NCBI GenBank assembly: GCA_963377175.1 | Contig: CAUJNA010002890.1 | Coordinates: 557,510 to 621,509, forward strand | Direction: 5' to 3' | From: Effrenium voratum | Taxonomy: Eukaryota; Sar; Dinophyceae; Suessiales; Symbiodiniaceae | Length of the DNA stretch: 64,000 nt | Shown: piece by piece, positions 11,285 through 21,864 of the stretch | How the letters are laid out: the number at the start of each line of letters is the position of its first letter | Numbering within the stretch: position 1 is the stretch's first letter | Position numbers and translations under genes: made by a program | Notes under the pieces: generated by a model | Database searches by the model: none | What the model saw: the letters and a program-made list of their open reading frames with translations, nothing else | Told to the model about the DNA's origin: nothing

Positions 11285-12421
11285 CTTGTGGGCACAAGTA
11301 ACTTGTTGTTTCGCTCTGCTTTGCGAAATTCTCCCAAGCCTGACGCACACGAGAGGCAGGATGGAACCACGGTCAGCTTATCAATTCAACCTCTAGGTGT
11401 GATTCTCCCCTCGAGAAGGAGAGACAAGGCTTCCTAATCACCAGAAATACTTTAAGAACTCGTCTAACTGGGCTGTTCAGAGGTAATCCTTAATCCTTAC
11501 CTGGGGTTACGCAAGGAACCGGTCCCCGTTGTAGTGGCTTTCCTTTAGGGATTATGGATTAGGATTGGCCAACCCGCCATTTTGAACAGCCCAGTCAAGT
11601 CTAAGAGCCCCTTCTGCAAAGGTTCCTTATTTTCAGGACAACACTTGAGCCACAATCAAAACGCGGGTAGATGAAGCTTGGTAAAGGACGATCCCAACCA
11701 TAGATAGATGCGGCCGCCTTCTTATTTATTTACATGGTTCTGGGTAGACCATTTTAGTACCGGGGACTCACTTGCCTTTTGCCAAGGTTTGGGCCAGTCA
11801 CTTCGGTTCAGCCGCCGCCAGCGTCTGAGCAGACGATTGTGCGGGTCAAAGGGCCACATTTGGGTCAAGCGTTTGGGCAGCGTGGGCAAATTACCGAGTT
11901 CCGGGCCTGTTATTTGGTAACAGGACCCTCTCAGAACTAAAGGCGTTTTTTATTTTTATTTTTTATTTTTTCTGGTGGTTTTAGTATTTGTTTCCTGGTT
12001 TACTGCGAGGGGGTTAGTTCTCAGAAGGCTTATGTGCTTTACAGCTATTTGGTAACATCTTTGGACTGAACAGCGTTTTTGTTCAAACTGAAAGGATTTT
12101 CCGTATTGAGCCCACATTTTTTGCAGAGGGGTCAACAGCAACCAAGATAGAAACTGATCAAACCCAAGGGTAGAACAATAGGTTTGGTTTCGTTTGGTTT
12201 CCCTTTGGGACCCTGCCAGGGTCAAAGACGGAAGCTTTCTATGTGATTGCTGGAAATTTGGTCATCTGAGTGCCATAACGCATCAGTACGCCTCCAACTT
12301 GCAGTAGAATCCTTCCGTGGCAGCTGGTTGAGTCCATTTTTCAAGTGGTGGCGTCTGAGAATAGGAATCGGACCCAAATGGCAACAGTTTTATTTTGGTT
12401 TCCCTTGCAACCAACCCAAAG

Positions 12422-12471
12422 AGGCTGCCGCGCCTGAGAAAACGGACGAGCCGCCACATGTGACTCTTCGC
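12422..12471 (+). CDS. Short candidate exon, unknown product
   Basis: The frame AAAPEKTDEPPHVTLR (16 codons) lies between an AAAG acceptor and a GTTTGT donor. Alanine/proline/charged composition is typical of a linker. The sequence before it (GGTTTCCCTTGCAACCAACC) is a dispersed repeat. Too short for assignment. Confidence 0.3.
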
Positions 12472-13361
12472 GTTTGTTTTTTTGGCAGGAACAATTTCCA
12501 GGCACCCCCCCCCTCCGCAGGGAGGTATCCCACAATGAGCCTCTTCCTCAGTTCTCCTCGACTCCTGTGTGACAAGTTGTACTTTCCTTGGTTGTCACAT
12601 TCGAGACTCGCCACATGGCTATGGTTGCCTGAATGTGAAGAATCGCACCCCCCAAAATGGCATCGGTCTTCTTTTGATTTCCCTAACCAACCAAAAAAGG
12701 GGTTCCACAAGACGCGGCGCCCCCAAATGGCTATGACCTTTAACATGGTTGTTCCTGGGAAACATTTTACATTTTTGCTTATTGTGGTTTAGTGGGAACT
12801 CCAACCACTGAACGGCTAAAATTTGAGAATGTTTGCTCCCCAAACCCAACGTCAACCAAGCTAAGGAGTTGGAACCTAAATGAGCCACACTCAGAACGCG
12901 GGTAGATGAAGCTTGGTAAAGGACGATCCCAACCATAAATAGCTGCGGATATCCGCCTTCTTAATTCTTGAAGCAGGGTTCTGGGGATCGACCTTTTAGT
13001 ACCGGGTTTTGAGCAAGTGACTCAAGTGGCGGTTGCCCGAATGTTCCAGCCTGAATGAAACGGGATGACCCAAACTTTTACTCGCGCGACACCTGCCAAG
13101 AGCACCTGATGCCGAGGTTTGGATCCCTTTCCCCTGGGATGCAATAAGCCCACACATGAGCCCTCAAATGAGCCCCCAAAAGCAACATGGGGTGTAGGAA
13201 TCCACATGAAATAGGTGTGTTGGTAGCTTTGATTTGCAGAGGTTTGTTGGTTGCCAGCCAGGGACATAGGAAGAGGCCAACCAGAACCAAGCGCCCCAAA
13301 ACTCCGATCGATGGATTTGGGGGTCAAACACTTAGGGCAGCAACAAACAACCAATCAAACA

Positions 13362-13533
13362 CCCTGGGATTCAGGCAGGAATGGCTGGGTTCAAGTAACC
13401 ACGATTGTTTATTTAGGGATTGCCATCTCAATTAGGAATTGCTGGGCTCTTATTTCACCACAATTGTTTATCTAAGGATTGTCATCATCCAAATTGGGTC
13501 CTTGCCTTTCTTTTAATGGGGGTTGAACCCTAG
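13362..13533 (+). mobile_element. Family G' element
   Basis: Begins CCCTGGGATTCAGGCAGG and ends GGGGGTTGAACCCTAGG, an imperfect inverted repeat (CCCTnGGnTTC). The internal motif TTGTTTATTTAGGGATTG occurs twice, so this copy may be internally duplicated. Other copies at 33357 (reverse) and 34944. Confidence 0.6.
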
Positions 13534-13578
13534 GTTTAGGTTTCACATGATGGACTCGGCACCTTGGTCTGGCGTCAG

Positions 13579-13743
13579 GCCTGAGAGGCGTAAGGCAAGC
13601 CCGTGAAGCTTTCGCAGCGGTATCGAAGCGACTGCGACCAGACGAGCAATGCCCAGCCAACATACCCAAATGCAAGATTTCGCCGGTCCGACCTGGAGTG
13701 ACCTATGCAGATCTCGTAGCCGTTGGAGTTTCAGCCAATGGCG
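13579..13743 (+). CDS. 54-codon exon, unknown product
   Basis: Acceptor GGCGTCAG and donor GTGAAA bound a frame of 2 + 162 + 1 bases. It reads LRGVRQAREAFAAVSKRLR, then PDEQCPANIPKCKISPVRP and GVTYADLVAVGVSANG, a well balanced, protein-like composition with GC-rich third positions. The minus frame across the same bases is also open but is cysteine- and leucine-rich and less convincing. No domain recognised. Confidence 0.5.
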
Positions 13744-14049
13744 GTGAAATATAAACCCACACATTGAACTTGAATGGAATCAACAATGGTGAAACATGAA
13801 CTCACATTGATATTTAATGGTTCTTTGAACCAACTGTTTAGCTAATGCAAGCGTTCAAACGAACAACCGAAGATTAGAGACTAAGAGCGGAAAAGAGGGA
13901 TACTAAGAGCGGAATAAAGCTGGTGGTTGTCCGTTTTGACCATTGAAGATTGAATCGTTGCAAACTGAACCCAAACTTTTCATTGCCTGCGTTTTATTGG
14001 TTTGAATTCCAAAATGGTGGTTGTCCTTTTGGTTGCTGCAACTGAACCC

Positions 14050-14202
14050 CAGGGTTTCTTGAGACAAACCCGCCTTCTGCTCGAGGTGTGGCGGAGCACC
14101 AAGTACCGAGTCCCCGTAGGTTCGGGCCTGAGCGAGCGGAGAAGGTGGTTTTGCCGGGAGATGACACGAAAATTCGCGGAAGAAGCCCAAAAGGCGGGGT
14201 GA
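14050..14202 (+). CDS. Exon with two open frames, unknown product
   Basis: Between a CCCCAG acceptor and a GTGAAG donor two plus frames stay open. One reads FLETNPPSARGVAEHQVPS and ends AEKVVLPGDDTKIRGRSPK. The other contains QTRLLLEVWRSTKYRV and CREMTRKFAEEAQKAG. Both look like protein, so coding is likely but the frame cannot be chosen by eye. A large TG microsatellite starts immediately after the donor, so it would lie inside the intron. Confidence 0.4.
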   Translation, partial: QGFLRQTRLLLEVWRSTKYRVPVGSGLSERRRWFCREMTRKFAEEAQKAG

Positions 14203-14204
14203 AG

Positions 14205-14780
<576 letters not shown>

Positions 14781-14799
14781 TTACGGGGAGGCCTTAAGA

Positions 14800-16600
14800 G
14801 TGCACAAAAAATGAACGGAATAAACTTCTTTCTTGAGGGGACCCTCCAGAGTACGCAACAAATAACGGAAGGAACTCAAAAAAGGGGGTCCAATTCGCCA
14901 GAGTGTGTGTCTCTTCTATTTATTAGGGGGACTCCAAGATGCTGGTTTTCACTTTTACACCAACCAAAAGGGTACCCTCAAAAAAGACACACCCAAACGG
15001 AATTCAATCTAGAGATGGGCTGGTTTTTGGTTTCCTTCCGTTAGTCTGTAGCAAAGTAGATCCCAGTCGAAGTTCTTGAGTCACTCTTTCCGCCGGCCTT
15101 CGCATGAGCGCGAGCGGATACACAGCTTAGGTTCAGAAAAGTAGGACAGATGTACACACCAAGGTGAGAGACACAGACACACACATGAATCTGTTAGGCC
15201 CGGAGGGTAGCACACGCTTCAGGAGTCACGCAACAACAAAGAACCCCAACACACAAGTGGCACTGCAAGCTCAGCCTGCCTGTGGTTTTGCATTAGCAGA
15301 CTCTTCTGAGATTCTTGTCTACGCATACACACGGTGCAGTCGGCAATGGCAGATGCATCTGCAGATGCTGGGTCCATCTTCGACTACAAGGTTGGTTTCA
15401 ACAGTCTGTGTTTTGCCGAGCCTGATGTGTCCTGACCTTGTGCTTCCATTTGCTGAAATGAATATTTTGTATGTTCCCCTGTTGGTTTTAAAGCGAATCG
15501 ATTTCACTACTGGACATATTTCCAGGGGGCTTAAGCAAATGGATGTGTATCTTTCCCTTGAACCCAACCCAGTTTTTGAAAAGGGTCAGGTTTTCCTCTC
15601 TTGACTAGTTAAACAATCATTGTTAGATCTTATGACCGCTTTCAGAAAGGCTCCTTAGGGATTGACAAAGTAAGAATCAATTCCACGCGTGACTAGTTGC
15701 AGCTTGGTATTTGCAACTTTAGGGTGTGCGGCCGTGTTGAAAGCAACGTGACAAAATGGTAAGACGTGCTGAGAGTGCGCGTGTTTTAATGGCTCAGAGT
15801 TGAGATAAGGTTCACTTCAGATTGATTGATCCGGAGATCCCTACTTGGATGTTCGGCCTGGCCACCTGGGGTATAGAACAGCAAAACCATCAGGGTGAAC
15901 TGCACGAAGTGGGGCTTACGAGCAGGGTATACCTTACCAACTTGGCCAAAACACCCAAGTACTAGCCAAGGGAGCTTCCCTCAGTTGGATCAATGAATCA
16001 TAGTCTTGAAAGGGGAACCATCCTTGATGAGTGCGGTCCTCCGGATGAAATCCCAAGTTTGCATTTGAAACCAATCCCAGAAAGGTCCAGGTCCTGGAGA
16101 AATCGATTCCACTTGCCAAGTTCGGTCGGGGCACCTAAGGGGCAAAAGTTCTTTGGGGTCCGTTTTACATCGACCAAAGAAACTTGTGGCCCTCTTTCTC
16201 ATGTCCCCCTGAGGCTTGGGGGGGGGATCCCCCTGAGGCTTGGAGATGGTCCCAGCCTAACCCTGAGATATTCTCAGGCCTTTACAATCTCTGGTGTTTT
16301 TTGAGGGTTATGGGTAGGGTTGAAGCTAGAGGACGCCCGAAATTCCGAAAAGGTTGCGATCCTTTGCTGAAAAAAAGGGCACGACACAAACCTATACTGT
16401 GAATGGACAAAATCCTGCACCACTTTGAATCGATTGGAAACCATTATTGGTTGCTATTTCAAAGGGAATCCTCATCATTCCAGGGTTTCTTAGGTGGTGC
16501 AGGGTGGACGAAATCTTGAGAAACCCTGGTTTTGCATGGCTTCAAAACCAAAGTGGTGCCGGATTTTTCGTCCACCCACGGAATCTTCCGCTTTCAGCGA
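14800..16600. other. Stretch without a confident gene
   Basis: Contains family K and B copies and palindromic fragments near 15840 and 15950. An open frame at 15164-15604 runs into the B copy and is not convincing. Confidence 0.35.
15443..15543. mobile_element. Family B element
   Basis: Left end CTTCCATTTGCTGAAATG, right end GGGGGCTTAAGCAAATGGA; internal TTTCACTACTGGACATATTTCC. Confidence 0.75.
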
Positions 16601-16623
16601 AGAGGTCTCTACTGACCTCTGAG

Positions 16624-17143
16624 CAGATTTCCCTCCCTCGGCTCAGGAGGCGCAAGTCTTGGCGCTGGAGGTGCCACGGGAGAATGAATGTGGAATTGCG
16701 GGACTTCCAATTGCTGAGTTCTTGATAAGTTTTTGTTATTTTTGGGGGGGTTTTGGTTCTGTTCATGGTTAGAATTGCTCAACTTCACTGTTCTTGGTAA
16801 GTTATTTTTGTTCTCTTCATGTTTAGAAGGGGCCGCAAAAAGCGACGTTGTTTGCTGGCTTATCAAGGGTTGTGAAGTTGTGTGTTTTGCTGGTTGGTTT
16901 GAAAGGGAATCTATCACTACTTGTTTTTAAGGAGGGCAAACACGCACCTACATGTAGGTGGACCAAATTCTAGCTGTGCATTGTCTTCTCTTTAGGGATC
17001 CTTCTCCGCAAGCAAGTGGGCCACACCCCTGGGACAGCTGTGTGGTTTATGACAATGAAGACAACGATGTGTGGTTGGAGAATGGACAAGGAATCAACCC
17101 TTGGACGAAATTTGTAGAAGAGGAATCAGATGACGCCCTATGA
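16624..17143 (+). CDS. 3' end of a gene, two exons (16624-16723, 16996-17143)
   Basis: Exon 16624-16723 reads DFPPSAQEAQVLALEVPR then ENECGIAGLPIAEF and ends with 2 bases of a codon. The following bases GATAAG look like a donor with GA in place of GT. Exon 16996-17143 follows TTCTCTTTAG, starts with 1 base, and reads DPSPQASGPHPWDSCVVY, then NEDNDVWLENGQGINPW and an acidic end EEESDDAL with TGA at 17141-17143. Phases agree across the GA-AG intron. No domain is recognised. The second exon starts GGATCC and contains GAATGGACAAGGAATCAACC, which match both ends of family E, so part of it may derive from a transposon. Confidence 0.55.
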
Positions 17144-17684
17144 ATACTGGGACCACGGGGTTGCTCTTGACATCAAAACCAGGACCAAACCACAACAGAA
17201 ACTAGGTAAAGATCCGTTTTTTTTTTTTAAAGTTTGCAGGGACCTGCTTTCCACCCTTGAAGGGTGTTAGGAGAAACCCGGAAAAGAGAGGGCTGAACAG
17301 TGCACCATTGAATGGAACACTCTGACAAAATGGGTGCGCATAAATCCCCCAGATTGTTGGTTATAATTCAACTTTGACTTCCCCGGAGACGGTATGATGT
17401 AGCATTTGAATTCATTCAAGCGGCAGATTTGGCCCGAACCCCTTCAAGTTGCACACCCTGTTCATGGGTATGTGTCGAAAGGGTCGCGACCCCTAAAATC
17501 AGCGGCTTCCTTTTGGTTCCCCTTTGACCCAACCCGAGAAACGGTGCCCCCGCATCAGCCTGGCGTGTTTAATCGGGGGTTGCCGGAAGGAAAACCACCG
17601 CTTCGGGTGAGCCCTATGACACATACCCGTTGCCATGGTCAAACCGTCCATCTGTGGTAGGGATGTTCACCTTCAAATGAAAAT

Positions 17685-17960
17685 CTGTTGACACAACCCC
17701 TACATCTTGTTCCCCATAGACCCATACCGATTTGGACACAACCACAACCCCTACATCTTGTTCCCCATGTACCCATACCGATTTGGACACAACCACAACC
17801 CCTACTGTACATCTTGTTCCCCATATACCCATACCGATATGGACACAACCACAACCCCTACTGTACATCTTTTCCCCATATACCCATACCGATATGGACA
17901 CAACCACAACCCCTACTGTACATCTTTTCCCCATATACCCATACCGATTTGGACACAACG
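17685..17960. repeat. Minisatellite of 51-58 bp units
   Basis: Five tandem copies built on CCCATACCGATnTGGACACAACCACAACCCCTAC, most also carrying TGTACATCTT. All frames across it are open, which explains long artefactual frames on both strands. Confidence 0.9.
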
Positions 17961-18142
17961 ACGTACCTTTTGGGGCACGGCTTTGCATCTTGTTTCGCGG
18001 ATGTTGCATGCCTGCCAGGCTCCGGAGACCTGGCTGAACGACTTTTCGTGTGGTCCATTGGCGCGGTGTCATGGTTGGAGGGGGGCGGGGGAACCCCCCA
18101 ATCACGGGACCCCGGTTTTCCTTGGTGCAGGCAGGCAACAGT

Positions 18143-18182
18143 ATATATATATATATCTATATAGATAATATATATATATAGT
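18143..18182. repeat. TA dinucleotide run
   Basis: (TA)n with one interruption. Confidence 0.8.
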
Positions 18183-18507
18183 CGAACTGTTTTTCGCATT
18201 TACCTGGAGATGTTGTTGTTTGGCTCTGAGTCTCAATAGGGAACCTCACAAGTGGACATGAATCACCACCTAAGGGTTCTCTACGATGTTCAAGCCACTT
18301 AGTAGGTTATCTCCCCGTAGTTATAACTAGGGTCATTAACTGTTTGGTTGGTTTTCAAAGATAACCATGGTGAGATAATCTGCTTACCTGGCGACAAACA
18401 TCCAAGTACCTTAAGTTATTAAGAAGGGTAGGGGGCCCCGCAAAAAGGGTTTGACCTACTACTAGGTTAGAACCCAGGCTCACCACTCGCCAACTTGGTC
18501 GACCGAG

Positions 18508-20312
18508 GAAGCCGCCGGCTCCGAAAGCGACGATGTACATACCCTGGTGGTGGACGGAAACCCGGCAGCTTGTCTTGAGCTACACTGGGGTGTCTTGTTT
18601 TCTCTTCTTCTTTTTTTTGGTGTGGGGGGGGGTGTCCGTTTTTTTTTGGGCGGGTGGGAGCAACCTTTGGCTGGTTTGAAAGGCACTGGTTCGGGGAAAC
18701 CCTCTAACATTATTGTTGTTTGGTTTGATTTGTGTTTGCTTTGATCTAGTTTGGAGGCTAGGAGATTGGTTGTGTTGGTTATGTTATCGTTTCTTTTCGT
18801 AGTGGTGTTGTTGCTTTCTCACTCGGCGAGCTGTGATAGTGTGTATGATTTTGTTGGAGGGGTCTTCCTTTGAAACCAAGTACCAAAACAAAGCGTGGCT
18901 TTTCAAATGAGGGTTCTTGTACAGGGTAGATGGGAAACAATAAACCACCCCGGAAGATCACCAAACCACCAATTAGAGGGAAGCTGATACCCCCTTGAAA
19001 GCAACTCTATACCAAAGCAAGGAGTGCCGTGTTTTCCCATGGCCACTTGGGGTTCCGAAAAACCGAGCGAGGTCAAGGTGGACAAGTTGGGCCCGCTGGT
19101 GATCAACACCGATGGGTCTATCGCACGCCCCTGGACGATGCGGCGAGGGTTGGGTTTCGGGACGGTCTTCTTCCATTTGCTTATGTTTTATGTTCCCTTG
19201 TCGGTTTTACAAGGAATTTGTCACTACTGATGTTTTATCCAGGGGTCTCAACCAAATGGAAGTCTTGTAGTACCCTTTCGTGGATCCCCACCCGCCCAAA
19301 CACCCCCTTGGGAAAGACAAATATTGACCATTTTGGGTTTGGCGTGCTTGGGGTGGTGGTGTGTTTGGTCCTAGGAAAAGTTGATGATGCGGTTTTGTTG
19401 GGTTTGAGGGGAAGGTCCTGGTCGTTTGCAAGAAGCCAAACGGAGGTTGTCAAAAGAGTGGTCAGAAGACGTTTTCCAGGCTTGGCCCAAGGGCGAAGCA
19501 GAAGCAAGCAGTCGGTTTGTTGATCAGCGGGTACCAAAAGCGAGACTTCACTCGACCCAAACTACTCAATAAGCATCTAGGTCCCCCAGTAGTGCCCTGA
19601 AAACCCTTTTTTGAGGGAGGGTTCCAGACTACAGAAAGGGTACCCTTATTCTAACCTCTCTGCTGGAGGACCTAAAGGGAATGATTCCATCGCTCGTGGG
19701 ATGTGCTCACCTGGCTTCCACCAAGTACAGCTGACATCACGTGGGCTTGGTGCATGCCATTGGGAGCTTCTCAGTTCTCCAAACGCGCCCCAGGAGTCAG
19801 CCAGGAGGTCGGTTTCTTCCATTTGCTTGCGTAAGAATATTTTTTATTTTCCCTTGTTGGTTTTAAACGGAATTTATCGGACATATTTTGTTCTACCCAG
19901 GGGTCTTAGCCAAATGGAAGGTGGCGTCAATCCGCAGAGGGATTTGAGGGGCATTTGACCGGATCGTAGGGGAGGTCCTGGTAGAAGCCCTTGTGTGGTA
20001 TTCGGAGGGGCGCCCAGCTGCCACATTGACACATTGTCCCCTTGGTTGCAGGGTTCTGCCTTTCAACATCAACCAACAACTGGGTTCCAAATCGCAACAA
20101 TGAAGAAGCGTATGAAAAGGGGGCTCATGTTCTTTTTGTCCAGACCCCCCAGAAGAGGGTGCCCGTTCTTTTCCCACGGCTCGATTGGGTTGCTAGGCAT
20201 CAACAACTGGCACGAGATGGCGGAGATCGAGAAGCAGAACACGCTGCGGGTTCTGGGCAGGAGGAACAAGCAGAGGCACGGCCTTGAGGTTTCGATCGGA
20301 CGACCAAGCTAG
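18508..20312 (+). CDS. Three-exon gene end with NTDGSIAR-INNWHEM motif
   Basis: Exons are 18508-18589, 19022-19126 and 20197-20312. Exon 1 reads EAAGSESDDVHTLVVDG and ends in phase 1 before GTGTCT. Exon 2 reads EKPSEVKVDKLGPLVINTDG then SIA and stops one base into a codon before GC. Exon 3 starts after TTGCTAG and reads INNWHEMAEIEKQNTLRVLG then RRNKQRH, with TAG at 20310-20312. The joined motif LGP-V-N-DG---RI-NW-EM-E-E--NTLR-L-RN--R is one I recall near the C terminus of many algal, plant and fungal proteins; its function is not known to me. The GC-AG intron (19127-20196) holds two family B copies and one A copy. Exon 3 could instead donate at 20289 (GAG then GTTTCG). Product unassigned. 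Confidence 0.6.
19170..19262. mobile_element. Family B element
   Basis: Ends CTTCCATTTGCTTATG and TCAACCAAATGGAAG; lies just inside the intron after 19126. Confidence 0.75.
19577..19675. mobile_element. Family A element, copy 2 (short)
   Basis: Left end CTAGGTCCCCCAGTAG, right end CTGGAGGACCTA. The middle lacks about 20 bp present in other copies. Confidence 0.75.
19816..19920. mobile_element. Family B element
   Basis: Ends CTTCCATTTGCTTGCG and TCTTAGCCAAATGGAAG; internal AAACGGAATTTATCGGACA. Confidence 0.75.
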
Positions 20313-20465
20313 GCGTAAACCCGCCCAGTACCCACGTTTGAAGTATGGTGTCGACCCGAGAAAAGGAGGTACTTGTCATGGACACCCAGGTTTATCAAAC
20401 AAATACCCTAGAAAAGGTGGGTATTAAACCCAGGGGAACCTGAAGCCCACAACTTCTGTGCTCAG

Positions 20466-20530
20466 GAAGTCTGATCGGAAGAGCGCCCGGGAAGACATGA
20501 CACCCAAGAACAAGTTGGTGCTCGGAGCGA
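20466..20530 (+). CDS. Short candidate exon, unknown product
   Basis: After a GTGCTCAG acceptor the frame reads KSDRKSAREDMTPKNKLVLG, basic and protein-like, before entering a T-rich intron-like tract. Its starting phase does not fit the preceding exon model, so it may belong to another gene or be spurious. Confidence 0.3.
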
Positions 20531-20672
20531 GTTTTTGTTTGGCTCCCGTGTCCTTGTGTCTTTGTGTTTGTGTTGTTTTAGGTGCCTGCGTTCATATGAG
20601 GGACTGCGGTTATTTACAGAAGACTACAGTAACGGCCAGGCGGAAACATGTGTTGGGTGCCATACTGAATTA

Positions 20673-20800
20673 CTAGGTCTCCCAGTAGTGCCCTTTTACC
20701 AACTTTTTTGGGGGAGGGTTCCCCCTACTAAAATAAACGGAATTAAAAAAACAAAAGGCGGGTACCAACTTATTCTAACCTCAAATCTGGAAGGACCTAG
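20673..20800. mobile_element. Family A element, copy 3
   Basis: Ends CTAGGTCTCCCAGTAG and CTGGAAGGACCTAG. Flanked by a perfect 4-bp duplication ATTA on both sides. Confidence 0.85.
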
Positions 20801-21017
20801 ATTAGTATCTAAACGAGGCGGGAGCAGCCCAAACCGAGGCAGGGCCAGGACATTTGGGTAGTTGAGATTACGACACACGTTGGACAATAACAAGGTCAAT
20901 GAGTCCAAATGGCTGGGTTGGAGAACGAGCTGGGAACATCCGGCCTTTCGATGTGGCAAGGAGCTGCCGCAGCTCATATTAACATGGGTATATATGTCTA
21001 CTGTTATGTATATATGA

Positions 21018-21050
21018 TATTACTGTATATATATATATATATATATATGT
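21018..21050. repeat. AT dinucleotide run
   Basis: (AT)n followed by a T/G-rich tract. Confidence 0.8.
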
Positions 21051-21390
21051 TTGTCTTTTTCGCTTTTGTGTGGGTGTGTGTTGTTGTCTTTGTGTATTTT
21101 CTTTTTTGGTGTTTATGTGTGTTTGTGCCTCTGTTCATGTTTGATCACATTCTGTTTGGGCATTTCGACCGCCAGTGGGCATTGGGACTGTTGAAGACAT
21201 GGGCACGAGCCAGTTTTTTTTCTCTATCCTTGAACCTTCTCTAAGACTAATCCCTTCCCCCTAATAATAAACGACGCCCCCCCTCCCTAATAGGAGCACT
21301 ACATAGGCACTACACATTTGATTCAAGGCACGCCATATGTCTTGAGCCTTCAGGCTGGAGAAGCTGAAGCAGGCGGGCCTTGGCTGAGGG

Positions 21391-21550
21391 ATGAACCCCC
21401 GGGCCCCGAAACGCGGAGAAAATCCCACGGCAGGCAGCAGTGACATGCCCCCACTCCCCGCTCTGGGGGTTTCCAATGGAATCCTCCGGTCACTGGCGCC
21501 TCTTTTGGGGCGACAAGCCACCTTTGTCTCGGGATTTCTTGGTGCCAAGG
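21391..21550 (+). CDS. Candidate exon, unknown product
   Basis: Frame reads ENPTAGSSDMPPLPALGVSN, then GILRSLAPLLGRQATFVSGF. A donor at CCG/GTCACT (21490) would leave phase 2, matching the next exon at 21865; the frame stays open to 21603. Protein-like but without a recognised domain. Confidence 0.35.
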
Positions 21551-21579
21551 TTCTTTCTCGAAGTGTGTTTCCTTGGCTA

Positions 21580-21622
21580 GCTGGAGTCTCCATGACCCTC
21601 TAAAAATGGGTCAATGACCCCA
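21580..21622. mobile_element. Family D' half element
   Basis: Only the left arm (CTGGAGTCTCCATGACCCTC...GGGTCAATGACCCC) is present. Confidence 0.6.
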
Positions 21623-21713
21623 TTGTTTGCAATTGGAGCGGTTCATTTCCCAAAGTCTGAGAACCAGCAAGTTTAAGCCGCCCGGACTCCAGCCCAAAGA
21701 GGCTGAGTTTCTC

Positions 21714-21864
21714 ACTCCCTGAGTTCTGGGCTTTAGTCACTTTTTGGGTTTGGACCATTTTAGGGTCTGGACCATTCTAGTGGCTGTCGTCACTTGGGTC
21801 TGCACCATTGTAGGCAACAGCCAGTTTGGGTACTCTTTTCTGACCAACCCACTCAGGAAGTGAG
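21714..21864. mobile_element. Family C element ending at a splice acceptor
   Basis: Left end CTCACTCCCTGAGTTC, right end ACTCAGGAAGTGAG. The final AG is the best acceptor for the exon starting at 21865. Confidence 0.7.

Noticed and set aside
17614..18168. Several overlapping frames of 100-174 codons on both strands
   Set aside because: They coincide with the 51-58 bp minisatellite.
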